NCBI RefSeq assembly: GCF_002776525.5
Contig: NC_045434.1
Span: forward strand, 192,996,545-193,060,544
DNA length: 64,000 nucleotides
DNA from: Piliocolobus tephrosceles
Taxonomy: Eukaryota > Chordata > Mammalia > Primates > Cercopithecidae
Direction: 5' to 3'
Part shown: piece by piece, positions 1 to 10,125 of the stretch
How positions within the stretch are numbered: the first letter of the stretch is position 1
Layout: each line of letters opens with the position of its first letter
Notes under the pieces: model-generated
Told to the model about the DNA's origin: nothing
The model's database searches: none
The model's input: the letters and a program-made list of their open reading frames with translations, nothing else
Program-made: the position numbers and the translations under genes

Positions 1-249
1 AGCTATCCATTTGGCTTGAGTGAAAAGAGAGGTGAATGGCTCTGGTTTTTATTGTGGCTTGGGGTGAGGCCAGGATGAGAGTTCCTGAATATGGGACATT
101 GTTTGCCTGGTTTGAACTTCCCTGCCAAGGGAGGGAGTATGGGCATTCTTCTCAGTTTGACCAGATGTGAAACAAAAAGGAAAAGAAGAGGAATGTGAAC
201 TGAGAGCCATCTGCAGTGCAACATCAAAAATGGAGTTGGACTCTATTAC

Positions 250-472
250 AATGGTGATGATGGTAATAATGGTGATGGTGGTGGTGGTAGTGGTGGTGGT
301 GATGATTATAGTGGTAATGATAATAATGATGGTGATGATGGTGATGGTGATAATGATGATGGTGATGGTGATGATGATGGTGATGGTGATGATAGTAATG
401 GTGATGATGATGATGATAGTGACAGTGATGGTGATAATAATGGTAGTGGTGATGGTGATGATGATGAAGATG
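250..472 (+). repeat. Degenerate GAT/GGT trinucleotide microsatellite
   Basis: About 220 bases consist almost entirely of ATG, GTG, GAT and AAT triplets with a local six-base unit. The tract has almost no stop codons, so it gives open frames coding Met/Val/Ile on one strand and His/Tyr/Ile on the other. These are compositional artefacts, not genes. Interruptions (GTAATA, GTAGTG) suggest an old, imperfect array. Confidence 0.95.
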
Positions 473-1119
473 GGTCCTGTGGCTTGCCTCTCTCCTGCTT
501 CCTCCTCTGTTTTGGCCAGAGACATCTTCACAATCCATCCTCCCATCCCTCCCTGTGATTTGATAAACAAACCTTTGTCTTCATCACTGTATCATTAATG
601 TCTATTTAGTGAATATTCTTAGCTGAGCGTGGTGGGGTATACAAATCATGAAATGTGAAGGCAGGGACACAGATTTGTTCTTCAAATCACAGAGACAAAA
701 ATGTTGGGGGGTGGGAGAGGGTTGCAGCTCAAGAGAGGTTGAGGAGAGAGCAAGTGTCAGTCTCCTTAATCCTGAAGGGAGAACTATCATGAATGGCCTG
801 GGTAAACCTAGGCTGTCACAGGTTATTGACAGAGGTGGGAGTGTGGAGAGAAAGCCCTTGGTCCTTTGAAGCTGATGTCAAGGAAATGGCCAGCTTCCCC
901 AGAAGCCTCTGCCCTAAGGAAGACTGCAAACATGAATTGTAGGATTTATGGAGGCCAGAACCTGAGCTCTCACACAAAAGTGAGAGTTATTTCCTCATTT
1001 CAGATGAGTACCTGGACTCAGAGGTGGAATGTGACCTGCCCAAATCCATTCCAGATCTGTGTAAAGTCACAGCCAATACCATTCTCTGAAGCACATTGAT
1101 GCCACACAAAGAGGGATAG
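473..1119. other. Unassigned non-coding sequence
   Basis: I see no recognisable gene, RNA or transposon here, and the short open frames have no family resemblance. Bases 1-249 are similar. Confidence 0.5.
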
Positions 1120-1462
1120 TGATATGGTTTGACTGTGTCTCCACCCAAATCTCAACTTAAATTGTATCTCCCAGAAGTGGGAGGGACCCAGCGGAAGGTA
1201 ATTAAATCATGGGGGCTGGTCTCTCTCATGCTATTCTCGTGATGGTGAATAAGTCTCACAAGATCTGACGGATTTATCAGGGGTTTCTGCTTTTGCTTCA
1301 TCCTCATTCTTCTCTTGCTGCTGCCACATAAGAAGTGCCTTTCACCTCCCACCATGATTCTGAGGCCTCCCCAGCCATGTGGAACTATAAGTCCAATTAA
1401 ACCTCTTTTTCTTCCCAGTCTCAGATATGTCTTTATCAGCAGCATGAAAACGGACTAATACA
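1120..1462 (+). mobile_element. MaLR LTR (MST/THE1 type), solo
   Basis: The copy starts TGATATGGTTTG and ends CGGACTAATACA, the hallmark termini of MST/THE1 LTRs of the ERVL-MaLR group. Inside are the conserved GTGGGAGGGACC-like stretch, the AATCATGGGGGC motif and the CCTCCCCAGCCATGTGGAAC segment. A polyadenylation-like AATTAAA precedes CCTCTTTTTCTT. No internal MaLR sequence follows, so it is a solo LTR. Length (about 340 bp) and content fit MSTA or MSTB better than THE1. Subfamily is by eye. Confidence 0.85.
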
Positions 1463-1581
1463 CATGGTTTTGTTTTTTTAATCTCATAGAATCCAGTCCC
1501 CTCCCTGCAGGGACACCATTAATGGAGGGGCTGGTAGGAAATTGAATGTGGGCAGAACTAACTGAAACTTCATCATTGACA

Positions 1582-1587
1582 CTTTGT
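1582..1587. repeat. Left target-site duplication of the HML-3-type element
   Basis: CTTTGT directly precedes the TGTTGGG terminus of the left LTR and is repeated exactly at 3778-3783, directly after the outer terminus of the inverted right LTR. Six bases is a usual target duplication length for HERV-K/HML elements. Confidence 0.85.
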
Positions 1588-2096
1588 TGTTGGGAACAGG
1601 CCCCCAAATCTGGCCATAAACTGGCCCCAAAACTGGCCATAAACAAAATCTCTACAACACTGTGACATGTTCATGATGGCCATGATGCCCATGCTGAAGG
1701 TTGTGGGTTTACCAGAATGAGGACAAGGAACACCTGGCCCACCCAGGTGGAAAACCGCCTAAAGGCATTCCTAAGCCACAAAAAATAGCATGAGCGATCG
1801 GTGCCTTAAGGACATGTTCCTGCTGCAGATAACTAGCCAGAGCCCATTCCTTTATTTTGGCCCATCCCGTTATTTCTTGTAAGGAATACTTTTAGTAAAT
1901 CTATAATCTATAGAAACAATGCTTACCACCGGCTTGCTGTCAATAAATATGTGGGTAAATCTCTGTTCAAGGCTCTCAGCTCTGAAGGCTGTGAGACCCC
2001 TGATTTTCCACTCCACATGCTATATTTCTGTGCATGTGTCTTTAATTCCTCTAACACCACTGGGTTAGGGTCTCCACGACCGAGCTGGTCTTGGCA
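1588..2096 (+). mobile_element. HML-3 (HERVK9)-type LTR, MER9-like, sense copy
   Basis: A 509-bp LTR begins TGTTGGGAACAGG and ends TCTTGGCA just before a primer-binding site. Features include the duplicated CTGGCCATAAAC motif near the 5' end, an AATAAATATGTGGG stretch serving as the TATA/poly-A region, and a U5 ending CGAGCTGGTC. I recognise this as the MER9 family used by HML-3 (HERVK9), class II ERVs. It differs from the inverted partner LTR at 3264-3777 at very roughly 8% of sites plus a rearranged U5, by eye, as expected for an old insertion. Confidence 0.85.
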
Positions 2097-2097
2097 A

Positions 2098-2117
2098 GTA
2101 GCACCCATATGTGGGGC
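2098..2117 (+). other. Degenerate lysine-tRNA primer-binding site
   Basis: GTAGCACCCATATGTGGGGC lies two bases after the LTR end. It resembles the TGGCGCCCAACGTGGGGC site complementary to the 3' end of tRNA-Lys that defines HERV-K elements, with several decayed positions. The inverted copy at 3244-3261 is better preserved at its first bases. The untranslated leader runs on to the gag start at 2247. Confidence 0.8.
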
Positions 2118-2246
2118 TCAAACCCAGGTCAAAGGGTCACCAGAGCGACAGTTGGAGAACATGGAACTAAGCCAGAGGACACCCGAGTACTCCTAAGCAA
2201 TCCCCATGATGAGTAAGAAGGGGAGCTCGGAAGTATCAGGGTAACA

Positions 2247-3151
2247 ATGGGACAAGTGTGGGCTCTGGTTCATTCCACCTTGGAACCTTTTCACACTGAT
2301 GATGAGAAGAAAGGAGAGTATAATGAAATAACAGAGCAGGTTTGTTTGCCAGCTAAAGCTAAAGCAGCAAAGGAGGAAGAAGTTCATCCCTACCCTTCTG
2401 CACCCCCTCCTTATTTTGAAGATAAAGAGTGGCCTGACCTTCCATGTCTTTTTTTTCTGGAGGACACTAGGCAAAAAGTAGTTGCCCCAGTGACTGTTCA
2501 ATCAGTGCCTCGAGCAGCCACTCTCAGTTCTAGTCAGGCAGGAATCCAGCAAGGTAGAAGAGAGGGTGATTTAGAGGCTTAACAGTTCCCTGTTAGAATA
2601 CACCCTTCAGATCAACAGGGAAATATTATAGCTACATTTGAGCCTTTTCCTTTTAAATTACTCAAAGAATTTAAGCAAGCTATTAATCAATATGGACCAG
2701 GTCTTCCTTTTGTAATGGGACTGTTAAAGAATGTTGCTGTCTCCAGTCAGATGATTCCTACTGCCTGGGATGCTCTCACTCGAGCTTGTCTGACTCCTGC
2801 TCAGTTCTTACAATGTAAAACTTGGTGGGCAGATGAAGCTTCCATTCAGGCTGCTTGCAATGCCCAGGCCCAACCTCAAATTAATAAAATTGCAGACCAA
2901 CTTTTGGGGGTCAGTGTCTGGGCTGGTTTAGATGCACAAGTGGTCATGCAGGATGATGCCATAGAGCAGCTTAGAGGAGTGTGCATTAGAGCGTGGGAAA
3001 AGTCACTTTGGGAGGAGAGCAATACCCTTCCTTTAGTGCTGTAAAACAGGGACCAAAAGAACCGTACACAGATTTTATGGCTCGGTTACAGGAGTCTCTT
3101 GAAAAGGTAATTGCAGATTCAGCTGCTCAGGATATAGTGTTGCAGTTACTC
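2247..3151 (+). pseudogene. HML-3-type gag remnant (5' part), inactivated
   Basis: Gag is the structural polyprotein of the virion core. The frame opens at the ATG at 2247 with the Met-Gly N-terminus typical of a myristoylated matrix domain. It is open for 111 codons to an in-frame TAA at 2580-2582, and stays open in the same frame from 2583 through 3041. A second TAA at 3042-3044 follows an apparent one-base frameshift near 3000-3012, after which capsid-like coding continues in another frame. The coding sequence then stops abruptly at 3146-3151, where it joins an inverted copy of the element's own leader. The rest of gag and all of pro, pol and env are absent. It cannot make a full Gag. Confidence 0.8.
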
Positions 3152-3263
3152 ACCACGGGGATTGCTTAAGAGTACTCAGGTGTCCTCCAGCTTAGTTCCA
3201 CCTTCTCTATCTGTTGCTCTGGCAACCTTTGACCTGGGTTCGAGCCCCATATTGGGTGCCACT
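3146..3263 (-). mobile_element. Inverted HML-3-type leader and primer-binding site
   Basis: Read on the minus strand, this is the same untranslated leader as 2097-2217: LTR end, primer-binding site (TGGCACCCAATATGGGGC, 3244-3261), then the stretch around GAGTACTC, ending about 30 bp before where gag would start. It abuts the plus-strand gag remnant at 3146-3151. TTACTC there occurs in the inverted leader and may also be the natural continuation of gag, so the join may have formed at microhomology. Confidence 0.85.
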
Positions 3264-3777
3264 TGCCGAGACCAGCTGGGTCATTGAGACCCTTAATTCC
3301 TCTAGGGCCGCTAGAGGAATTAAAGACACACACACAGAAATATAGTGGGTAGAGTGGGAAATCAGGGGTCTCACTACCTTCAGAGCTGAGAGCCTCGAAC
3401 AGAGATTTACCCACATATTTATTGACAGCAAGCCAGTGATAAGCATTGTTTCTACAGATTATAGATTTACTAAAAGTATTCCTCATAGGAAATAAAGGGA
3501 TGGGCTGAAATAAAGGGTTGGGCTCTGGCTAGTTATCTGCAGCAGGAACATGTCCTTTAGGCACAGATCGCTCATGCTATTGTTTGTGGCTTAGGAAAAC
3601 TTTTAGTGGTTTTCTGCCCTGGGTGGGCCAAGTGTTCCTTGTCCTCATTCTGGTAAACCCACATCCTTCAGCATGGGCATCATGGCCATCATGAACATGT
3701 CACAGCATTGTAGAGATTTTGTTTATGGCCAGTTTTGGGGCCAGTTTATGGCCAGATTTGGAGGCCTGTTCCCAACA
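3264..3777 (-). mobile_element. HML-3-type LTR (MER9-like), inverted copy
   Basis: The reverse complement of this segment aligns end to end with the LTR at 1588-2096, from TGTTGGGAACAGG (outer end at 3777) to CTCGGCA (inner end at 3264). Its outer end is therefore a U3 5' terminus, not the U5 terminus expected for a normal 3' LTR. In U5 it carries a local palindrome (3293-3323) not seen in the partner. CTTTGT follows directly. Confidence 0.9.
3293..3323. repeat. Perfect 13-bp-arm palindrome in the U5 of the inverted LTR
   Basis: TTAATTCCTCTAG, a five-base spacer GGCCG, then the exact reverse complement CTAGAGGAATTAA. At the equivalent place the sense LTR instead has the ordinary CTAACACCACTGGGTTAGGG, so the second arm was created in this copy. 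Confidence 0.9.
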
Positions 3778-3783
3778 CTTTGT
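3778..3783. repeat. Right target-site duplication of the HML-3-type element
   Basis: CTTTGT, identical to 1582-1587. Confidence 0.85.
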
Positions 3784-3819
3784 TCCTCTGAGCAGCCTCA
3801 GAACATAGCAACATACATC

Positions 3820-4354
3820 AACATTAAAAAATCTGTGCATCAAAGTATACAATCAACAGAGTGAAAAATAAACCTGTACAATAGGTGAAAATATTATAAA
3901 TCATATATCTGATAAGGGGTTAACATCCAAAACATGTAAAGAACTCTTACAACACAACAAGAAAACAAAGAACCAGATTTTTAAATGGGCAAAGGACTTG
4001 AATAGACATTTCTTCAAACGAGATATACAAATAGCCAATAAGCACTCAAAAAGACATTTATCACTAATTAAGGAAATGCAAATCAAAATCACAGGGAGAC
4101 ACCACCCACACCCATTAGGATACCTACTATCAAAAACAAAACAGAAAACAACAAGCAATGGTGAGGATGTGGAGAAATTGAAACCTTGTGTACTGTTGGT
4201 GGAAATGTAAAATGATGCAGCACCTGTGGAAACAGTACGGCAGTTATTCAAAAATTAAAAATAGATTTAGTATATGATCCAGCAGTTTTGCTTCCTTATA
4301 TAAATCCAAAAGAAGTGGAGGTTGGGTTTTAAACACATATGTGTATATCCATAT
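3820..4354 (+). mobile_element. L1M LINE, ORF2 3' part (first segment)
   Basis: This is the degenerate C-terminal coding region of L1 ORF2: the stretch around AAATGGGCAAAGGACTTGAA, then AAATGCAAATCAAAATCACA, then the region coding the GNGEDVEKL-like motif. It is broken by stops and indels. The element resumes at 5047 after an LTR inserted with a 5-bp target duplication. The divergence and the 3' UTR at 5300-5545 place it in the old L1M group. Confidence 0.85.
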
Positions 4355-5046
4355 AGTTTTATTTGGGGTTCTCCAGAGAGACAGAACCAATGATAAGAGA
4401 CATAGAGACAGATATGAGAAGACGTATTAGGGGAACTGGCTTACTCCATTATGGAGGCTGAGCAGCCCACCACAGGCCATGTGCAAGCTGGAAAGCCAAG
4501 GAAGCCAGTAGTGTGGCTCAGTCCAATCTGAAGGCCTCAGATCCAGGGAAGTCAATGGACTCTCAGTCCAAGGCCAAAGGCCTGAGAGCCAGGGAGCTGC
4601 AAGTGTGGAGTTCAAAGATCAGAGAACTTGCAGCTCTGATGTCCAAGGATAGGAGAAGCACAAAAGAAGCAAGACTTTGCCCTTCCTCTGCCTGTTTGCT
4701 GCATCAGGACCCCCTGCTGAATGAATGGTGCCTGTCCACATTGAGGGCAGGCCTTCCTCACTCAGTCCACTGACTCACACACCAATCTCCTCACAGACAC
4801 ACCTAGGGCAGCCTAATCATTTCAATCAAATGCCCAACCACCTAGGTTTCCCTTCGAGTGCAAGACAGATGGGCTCAGCACCCCCAAATTCCACCCAAAG
4901 CAGAAGAAGTTCTTTTCTAGGCTTCTAGTGCAAAGCAACCCTCCAGGGGTGGGCGTTTGGGAATAATTAATGCTTATATGTAAAATGGGTAACCATCTGG
5001 GTATCCCTTAACCCAGTCAAGTTGACATCCCAAATCAACCATTACA
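4355..5046 (-). mobile_element. MLT2-type LTR (ERVL) inserted in L1M
   Basis: The plus strand shows GGGGTTCTCCAGAGAGACAG near one end and CCAGTCAAGTTGACATCCC near the other. These are the diagnostic ends of reverse-oriented MLT2 LTRs of the ERVL group, with TACTCAGTCCAC-like and CAGACACACC motifs between. CATAT flanks it at 4350-4354 and 5047-5051, matching the 5-bp duplication of ERVL integration. It is a solo LTR. Subfamily (perhaps MLT2B) is not resolved. Confidence 0.8.
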
Positions 5047-5545
5047 CATATTCACAGCAGCATTATTCACGATAGCCAGAAGGTGGAAACAACTCAAGTG
5101 TCTGTCCATAGATGGATGAACAGATAAACAAAATTTGGCATGAACACACAATGGAATATTATTCAACCTAGAATAGGAAAGAAATGCTGACACAAACTAC
5201 AAGATGAATGAAACTTGAGGACATTATAAGCAAAATAAGACAGCCACAAAAAGACAGGTAGTATATGATTCCACTTCCATGAGGTACCTAGATGGAGTCA
5301 AATTCATAGAAACAGAGAGTAGAATAGTGGTTGTCAGGGTCTTGGGGGAGCAGAGAATGGGGAGTTAGTATTTAGTGGGTACAGAGTTTCAGTTTGTGAA
5401 GACAAAAATGTTTTGGAGATGGTGGTGGTGATGGCTGTACAACAACATGAGTGTTCTTAATGCTACTGAACTGTACATTTAAAAAAGGTTAAGATGGTAC
5501 ATTTCATTACATGTATTTTACTATAATTAATAATTTTTACTAATA
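5047..5545 (+). mobile_element. L1M LINE, ORF2 end and 3' UTR (second segment)
   Basis: Sequence resumes with the TTCACAGCAGCATTATTCAC and CAATGGAATATTATTCA landmarks of L1 ORF2. It passes into a 3' UTR with GAAACTTGAGGACATTATA and AACTGTACATTTAAAAAAGG, typical of L1M subfamilies, and fades into AT-rich sequence. Confidence 0.85.
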
Positions 5546-5671
5546 TATATGATAAAAGATGTATGTCCCAAAGCTTCTAGAACCACAAGACTATGATGGA
5601 GACACAACATTGAACAATCTAGACTGAATTTACTCTCAGACAACCCAGCTCTCCTACATTTTAACTCTCAT

Positions 5672-5770
5672 CCTTTACTTGGAGAGGGAAACTGAAGCTC
5701 AGAAAGGCTGTGTGAGCTCCCTGTGGTTGCACAGCAGGTTAGGAGGAGAGTCAGACTCACATCTTGCCCC
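5672..5770 (-). mobile_element. MIR fragment
   Basis: GAGGGAAACTGAAGCTCAGAAAGG followed by GTTGCACAGCAGGTTAGGAGGAGAGTCAGACTC is the central core of a reverse-oriented MIR, an ancient tRNA-derived SINE. Confidence 0.65.
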
Positions 5771-6377
5771 TTGCCCGTTCTCTCGATTCTGCACCTGGTT
5801 CCCCAGCCACTGTTCCAAGTGACTTCCAGAAAACATTTACCAGGACCCACATTTATATCAACACTAATGACTCCAGGCCAATCATTCTGGTTTGGCATTT
5901 GAGGACCCCTTCCCATGGTGCTCTGCATACTCCCAGCACCCTTCACTTCCCCTGGCCCCTAAAAGCATGGGCATCTCCTCTCCCCTTCATTTCCTATCAA
6001 AACCTCATTTTATATATCCCAGGCCTTCCTCCCCATCTGCCATATGCAGTGCTTCCTTCAGCACGTCCTCTGCATCCCACAGCTGCCTGCCACACTCTGG
6101 CGGAGAGGCAAGGCTGTGGGCTCCCATGGGGGCTGAGGGCCCCCGTGATCACCCTCAGCCAGTGACAGCACACTGCAGGTGGACACCCAGGAGCAGCCTC
6201 AGCCACCAGGTCCTAGGAGGAGGCTGTCACCTTTCAAGGAATCATGACTCTTTGGTTGCCACTGTCTTCCCATTCACCCACCCCTCCCTCCTAGCACAGA
6301 TTACAGCCTCCACCTTGATGACCTTGATCTGATGAGGCTCTTCCTCTCTCCCCAAAATGTTGGAAAGGATGATGATC
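5771..6377. other. Unassigned non-coding sequence
   Basis: No gene or repeat is recognised. Two overlapping open frames of 133 and 146 codons lack any domain-like features and have low-complexity Pro/Ser/His composition. Confidence 0.5.
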
Positions 6378-6570
6378 TTTTGGTCAGAGTCCTTGGTTCT
6401 ACAGTTTACAAGCTATGAGACCCCAGGCAATTGAGTCCCTTCTCCAAGCCTCAGTTTCCTCTCTGTAAAATGGTGACACAAGTAATGAATCCTAGTGTGT
6501 ATAACATTGGAATAGAATTATCAAGCAAAGTCCCAGACTCTAGAAAGGGCTCAATAAGTGTCCACAGTAA
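6378..6570 (+). mobile_element. MIR
   Basis: Shows TTTACAAGCTATGAGACC, CTCAGTTTCCTCTCTGTAAAATGG and a tail resembling GGCTCAATAAGTG in MIR order. Confidence 0.8.
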
Positions 6571-6604
6571 AGGTTTCTTCTCTCCTTCTTTCATTTCAGC
6601 GAAC

Positions 6605-6850
6605 TAGGAAGAGCATAAGTTTTGACATCAGAAAGTCCTGGGCATGAATCTCTTTGATCCACCACTTAGCGGCTATATGAACTTGGACAAGTTGCTTCAC
6701 TTCTCTGAACTTGTTTCCTCTTTCGTTAAAACAAACAAAAATGGGTTCTCCCCTGATTGAGTTGTTTCATTGAAGATTAAATGAGTTACAGCAAGCCAAG
6801 AGCCAGCAAGCCTGCACAGTGCCTGGCACATAGTAGGTGCTCAACACATG
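6605..6850 (+). mobile_element. MIR, near full length
   Basis: Contains the MIR landmarks in order: CACTTAGCGGCTATATGAAC, TGGACAAGTTGCTTCACTTC, GATTAAATGAGTTA, CAGTGCCTGGCACATAGTAG, GTGCTCAACA. Confidence 0.85.
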
Positions 6851-7234
6851 CCACCTAATCCCTCCCACCAGGTCCCCCTCCCTGCATCCTCTGCGCCAAC
6901 AAGCTGGGTCAATACCACATAAAATACCACGTTGACTCCAGTTGGCCTTTCTCTTCTGTTCCTGCCCCATTGGCCACTCTGAGTAGATTTCACAGCAGAA
7001 ATGACTGTTTTTGCAGAAACTGATTGTGATGAAGTCTGAACACAATGATTCAGAGACCACAGGGAGTCGCTGCCAACACAGGCACTTACAGGAACAATGT
7101 CTGTGGGGGAGTCTCCTGGAATCTTGGGGCAGGGAAGAACCTTCTCTGTCATTAAGTCCCATACCATGAAGTCCTGAGTGGGCCTCTGAAGCAGTGACCC
7201 TCTCAAGGGTCATCGCATGCTTAGCTCCCTGCAA

Positions 7235-7465
7235 GAACAGGGAAGGTAAAGAACATGGCTGTGGTCTCAGACAGACCCAGACTCCAGACCCAGCCCCTCC
7301 ACCTACTTCCTGAGAGGCCTTGGGTAAATCTTTTACCCTCTTGGGCACAACTTCCTTGCATTTCATAGCAATATGAATGGCAGCCACCTCTGGGTTGTGG
7401 TGAGAACCAGATGGCTCAGCTCATAGAAAATGCTCAGGGCCTGGCACCCATAGGTGCTAATAAAC
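7235..7465 (+). mobile_element. MIR, near full length
   Basis: The 5' region with GGTCTCAGACAGACCCAGAC, a CTTGGGTAAATCTTTTACCC core and a 3' end with CAGGGCCTGGCACCCATAGG identify MIR. Confidence 0.75.
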
Positions 7466-7484
7466 GGTAACAATTACTGTTGTG

Positions 7485-7662
7485 ATTTAAGTCCAGCATT
7501 CCTCAATTACTAGCTGTGTGACCATGGGTCATCCCTCACATGTTCTGAGACTCTGCTTCACAATCTCAAAAAAGGGGATGAAAATTCTTACCCCACAAGG
7601 CAATGGGACCTAAACCACCTTGTACAGGACTTGGCACATAGTAAGTGCTCACCATATGAGCA
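7485..7662 (+). mobile_element. MIR
   Basis: CTAGCTGTGTGACCATGGGTC followed by GGGGATGAAAATTCTTACCC and CAGGACTTGGCACATAGTAA give a clear MIR order. It is the fourth MIR in the same orientation within 1.3 kb. Confidence 0.85.
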
Positions 7663-9365
7663 GTCCCTCTTCCTCCTTTCTCCCCTCTTCCTCCTGAGGT
7701 GCCTATTATACCTGCTGGACATCTTTGAATTATAGAAAGTTCTAGAATTTATCCTCATTGGTCCTTGGCCTGTGAAGTAGAAAAGAAACCAGCCAACTAG
7801 AATTGCGTCACAGACACCTAGGTGAGATGGTGTTTCCAGAGGGAAAAAGTGGTCTCTGAGGTCAAATGCCACTGAGAAGCCAAAGGCCACAAGGACAGAG
7901 ACATGTCCACAAGGAGGAGGCATAGGAAAGCTATTTGTAACCTTGACAAGACAGAAGTCAGACTGTGTAGTAGGCAAGAAATGATGGCAGTGGGGAGGAA
8001 GATGATGGAGCCAGCTTCTGCAGGTAACAGGTTCAAGTGGAAGGTGGCAGAGAAATCCACTTCGTTGTCTTCATAGAGTCAATGTAGTGTTGGCAAGAAG
8101 AAAGAGGCTGGAGTCCCAAGTGCTAGCAGAAGGCAAGGCCTCTGCAGGGGCAGAAATGTGTGTTCCAGGGTGTCTGGGGAGGGTGGTAGAGAAGGTAGGA
8201 CTGACTCGATGCACCGATTGCACCTGCAGAGCCTTCCCCACCCCCAGACTTCCCCCCCACATTCCATTGTGTTCCTTCTTTTCTTCCAAAAACCAGCTCA
8301 AAAGTTTCCTTCTCGAGCATGTTCTTCCTGAGCCACCTCCCGTCAACCTTGCCTGGCAGCCCGGTGAGGACAGGAGGATGAGGTATGGAAATAGTTCTAG
8401 ACTAAGTCTCCTTTTTCCCTTCACTAGTAATGAGCCCTTACTCAGGTCTCTTGACAAGTTCCAGTTTTCTCGTCTGTAGAATGGGGTAGCCCCCAGGCTC
8501 CTTTTCAAGATCAAATGAAAAATCAAGTGGGAAAAGAGTTCTGCAAACAGCAAACTAGTGCCTGAGCGCTGGCTGCTGGTTCCACCTGTCTCCCTTTTCA
8601 GTGTCCCTTCTGCAAGCTGTAGTGTGCTTTGTGTTATGTTTCATGATCGCCTTCCATGCAGAAACTGGCACCTAAGAACTGATCAGACAGCAGGGGGCCA
8701 TGGAATGAGCCCACCACGTGAAAGCAGCTAGCCTACCCTACCAGATGGGGCACACATCCCAGGCTGTGCTGAGGTTCAAAGAGGGAAGGAGACAGTCACT
8801 GCAGCCACACAGTTGGGGCATGCTGGGGGGCAAGCAAAGGCTTCAACCTAAGCGTTTGGTACCCATGCTCTTGGTGCTATTGGGAAGTCCAGGCTCAGCT
8901 TTTGAACGGTGAAATTTCAGCATCGGAGCAGCCAGAGAGGCAGCTGTTTCTTGGCTTTGCCTCGGCCCCCTCCACCAGGCCCATCACAGTTGCTTAAAGA
9001 TCCAGCATAGTTTCAGTTAAGATTCTGAGCCCAGGAGGGAAGCAGGAAATGATTCATTCTCTCTCTCAGCCAATGTACACAAAGGTACATTATTAATATT
9101 TACTCGGGGGCTTCTCCAAGGACCACAACAGCAAATCATAGGAGAGAAGGAAATGGAAGATGAGCTTCACTAGGTCCGCCCGCTGCCTACATGTGGGGCG
9201 AAGGGGCCTGCTGACCATGCTGCCTGGCACAGCCCCCACCAGTGCTGGGCCTAGATGGGGCCTTGAGGCTCATTCTGTCTGACCCAGAGAGGGAAGGGGA
9301 CTCGCCCACAGCGACTCAGCAAGGTCACCACAGAGGAGGGAACAGAGTCTGGGAATGTGGAGGGA
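7663..9365. other. Unassigned non-coding sequence with a possible L2 fragment
   Basis: No gene is seen. 8255-8345 resembles the L2 3' region in the sense direction (a CAGCTCAAAAGTTTCC-like segment) but is weak. An E-box CACGTG occurs at about 8714 beside an ACAGCAGGGGGCC stretch, which could be a partial CTCF-like core. I regard both as unproven. Confidence 0.4.
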
Positions 9366-9369
9366 TGGA

Positions 9370-9510
9370 CTAAGCTGTGAGCCTCAGGGCCCTCGTCTGC
9401 AAAATGCGGAAATAAACACTGCCAGGCAGTTTTGAAGCAAGATGTAAAAGAATGACCCACAGCATCTGGCCAAGAACAGGGGCTCCACAAATAACATCAA
9501 CATGAGTACT
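9370..9510 (+). mobile_element. MIR 3' part
   Basis: GCCTCAGGGCCCTCGTCTGC, AAAATGCGGAAATAA and a terminal GGGGCTCCACAAATAA align with the MIR 3' half. Confidence 0.6.
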
Positions 9511-10009
9511 AATGAGGACATCGGTGCCAGGGCCTGCCCCCATTTCCCAGCCTGCTTTGCAGTGGCCCTGGGCACCCTTTCCTGGGAAAGCATCCCTCTC
9601 CCCAGGCTGGCCTGGGCTAATGAAAACCAGGCTGAGGGAATATCAGTTACTCTGCACAGGAAATGGTCCCTCTTCATCCTTCTAAGATCTCCTTTCACAG
9701 GGGCCAGGCAGCAGCCCTCTGCACCCTGCTGTTCTCCAGAAGACCCAGCCCTAGACCCACACTCAGGCACAGCAGCCACCCTCACCCCTTTCCGTGGCCC
9801 ACTCTGTGTCATCGCCTGAGGAATGGGACCCAGATGTGGGTTTTTTTTCCACCTGGCAGACACCTGCTGACAGCTTCTGTTGCTTGGTGGCTATAATTGC
9901 AGCGCTCTCTCCCCTTTATGCCCTGCTAGGCACAGACTCCATCTGCCTCTGCCAGGGAGTTTATTAAATAGTTTATTAAATCTCTCTGCTTTTGCTTGCA
10001 AACTGTCTC
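9511..10009. other. Unassigned non-coding sequence
   Basis: No gene or clear repeat. Overlapping open frames on both strands (105 and 159 codons) look like chance frames in GC-rich DNA. Confidence 0.45.
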
Positions 10010-10125
10010 TTTTAGAGATGAAAAAAATACCGAGACCCAAAAAGCCAAGGTGAACTTCCTGAAGGCCCCACAGCCAGAAAAAGACTGAGCTGGGAGTTTG
10101 TGGGTGACTCTGATTCTGGGTGGTA
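10010..10125 (-). mobile_element. Probable MIR remnant
   Basis: GAGATGAAAAAAATACCGAG, CCCCACAGCCAGAAAAAGAC and GAGCTGGGAGTTTGTGG follow the order of a reverse MIR core, strongly diverged. Confidence 0.45.

Noticed and set aside
49..598. Long open frames over the trinucleotide repeat (His- or Met/Val-rich proteins)
   Set aside because: They arise from a triplet repeat without stop codons on either strand; there is no start context, exon structure or family match.
1588..3777. Two independent solo LTR insertions in opposite orientation
   Set aside because: Only one target duplication exists, and it flanks the outer ends. The second LTR is still joined to its own inverted primer-binding site and leader.
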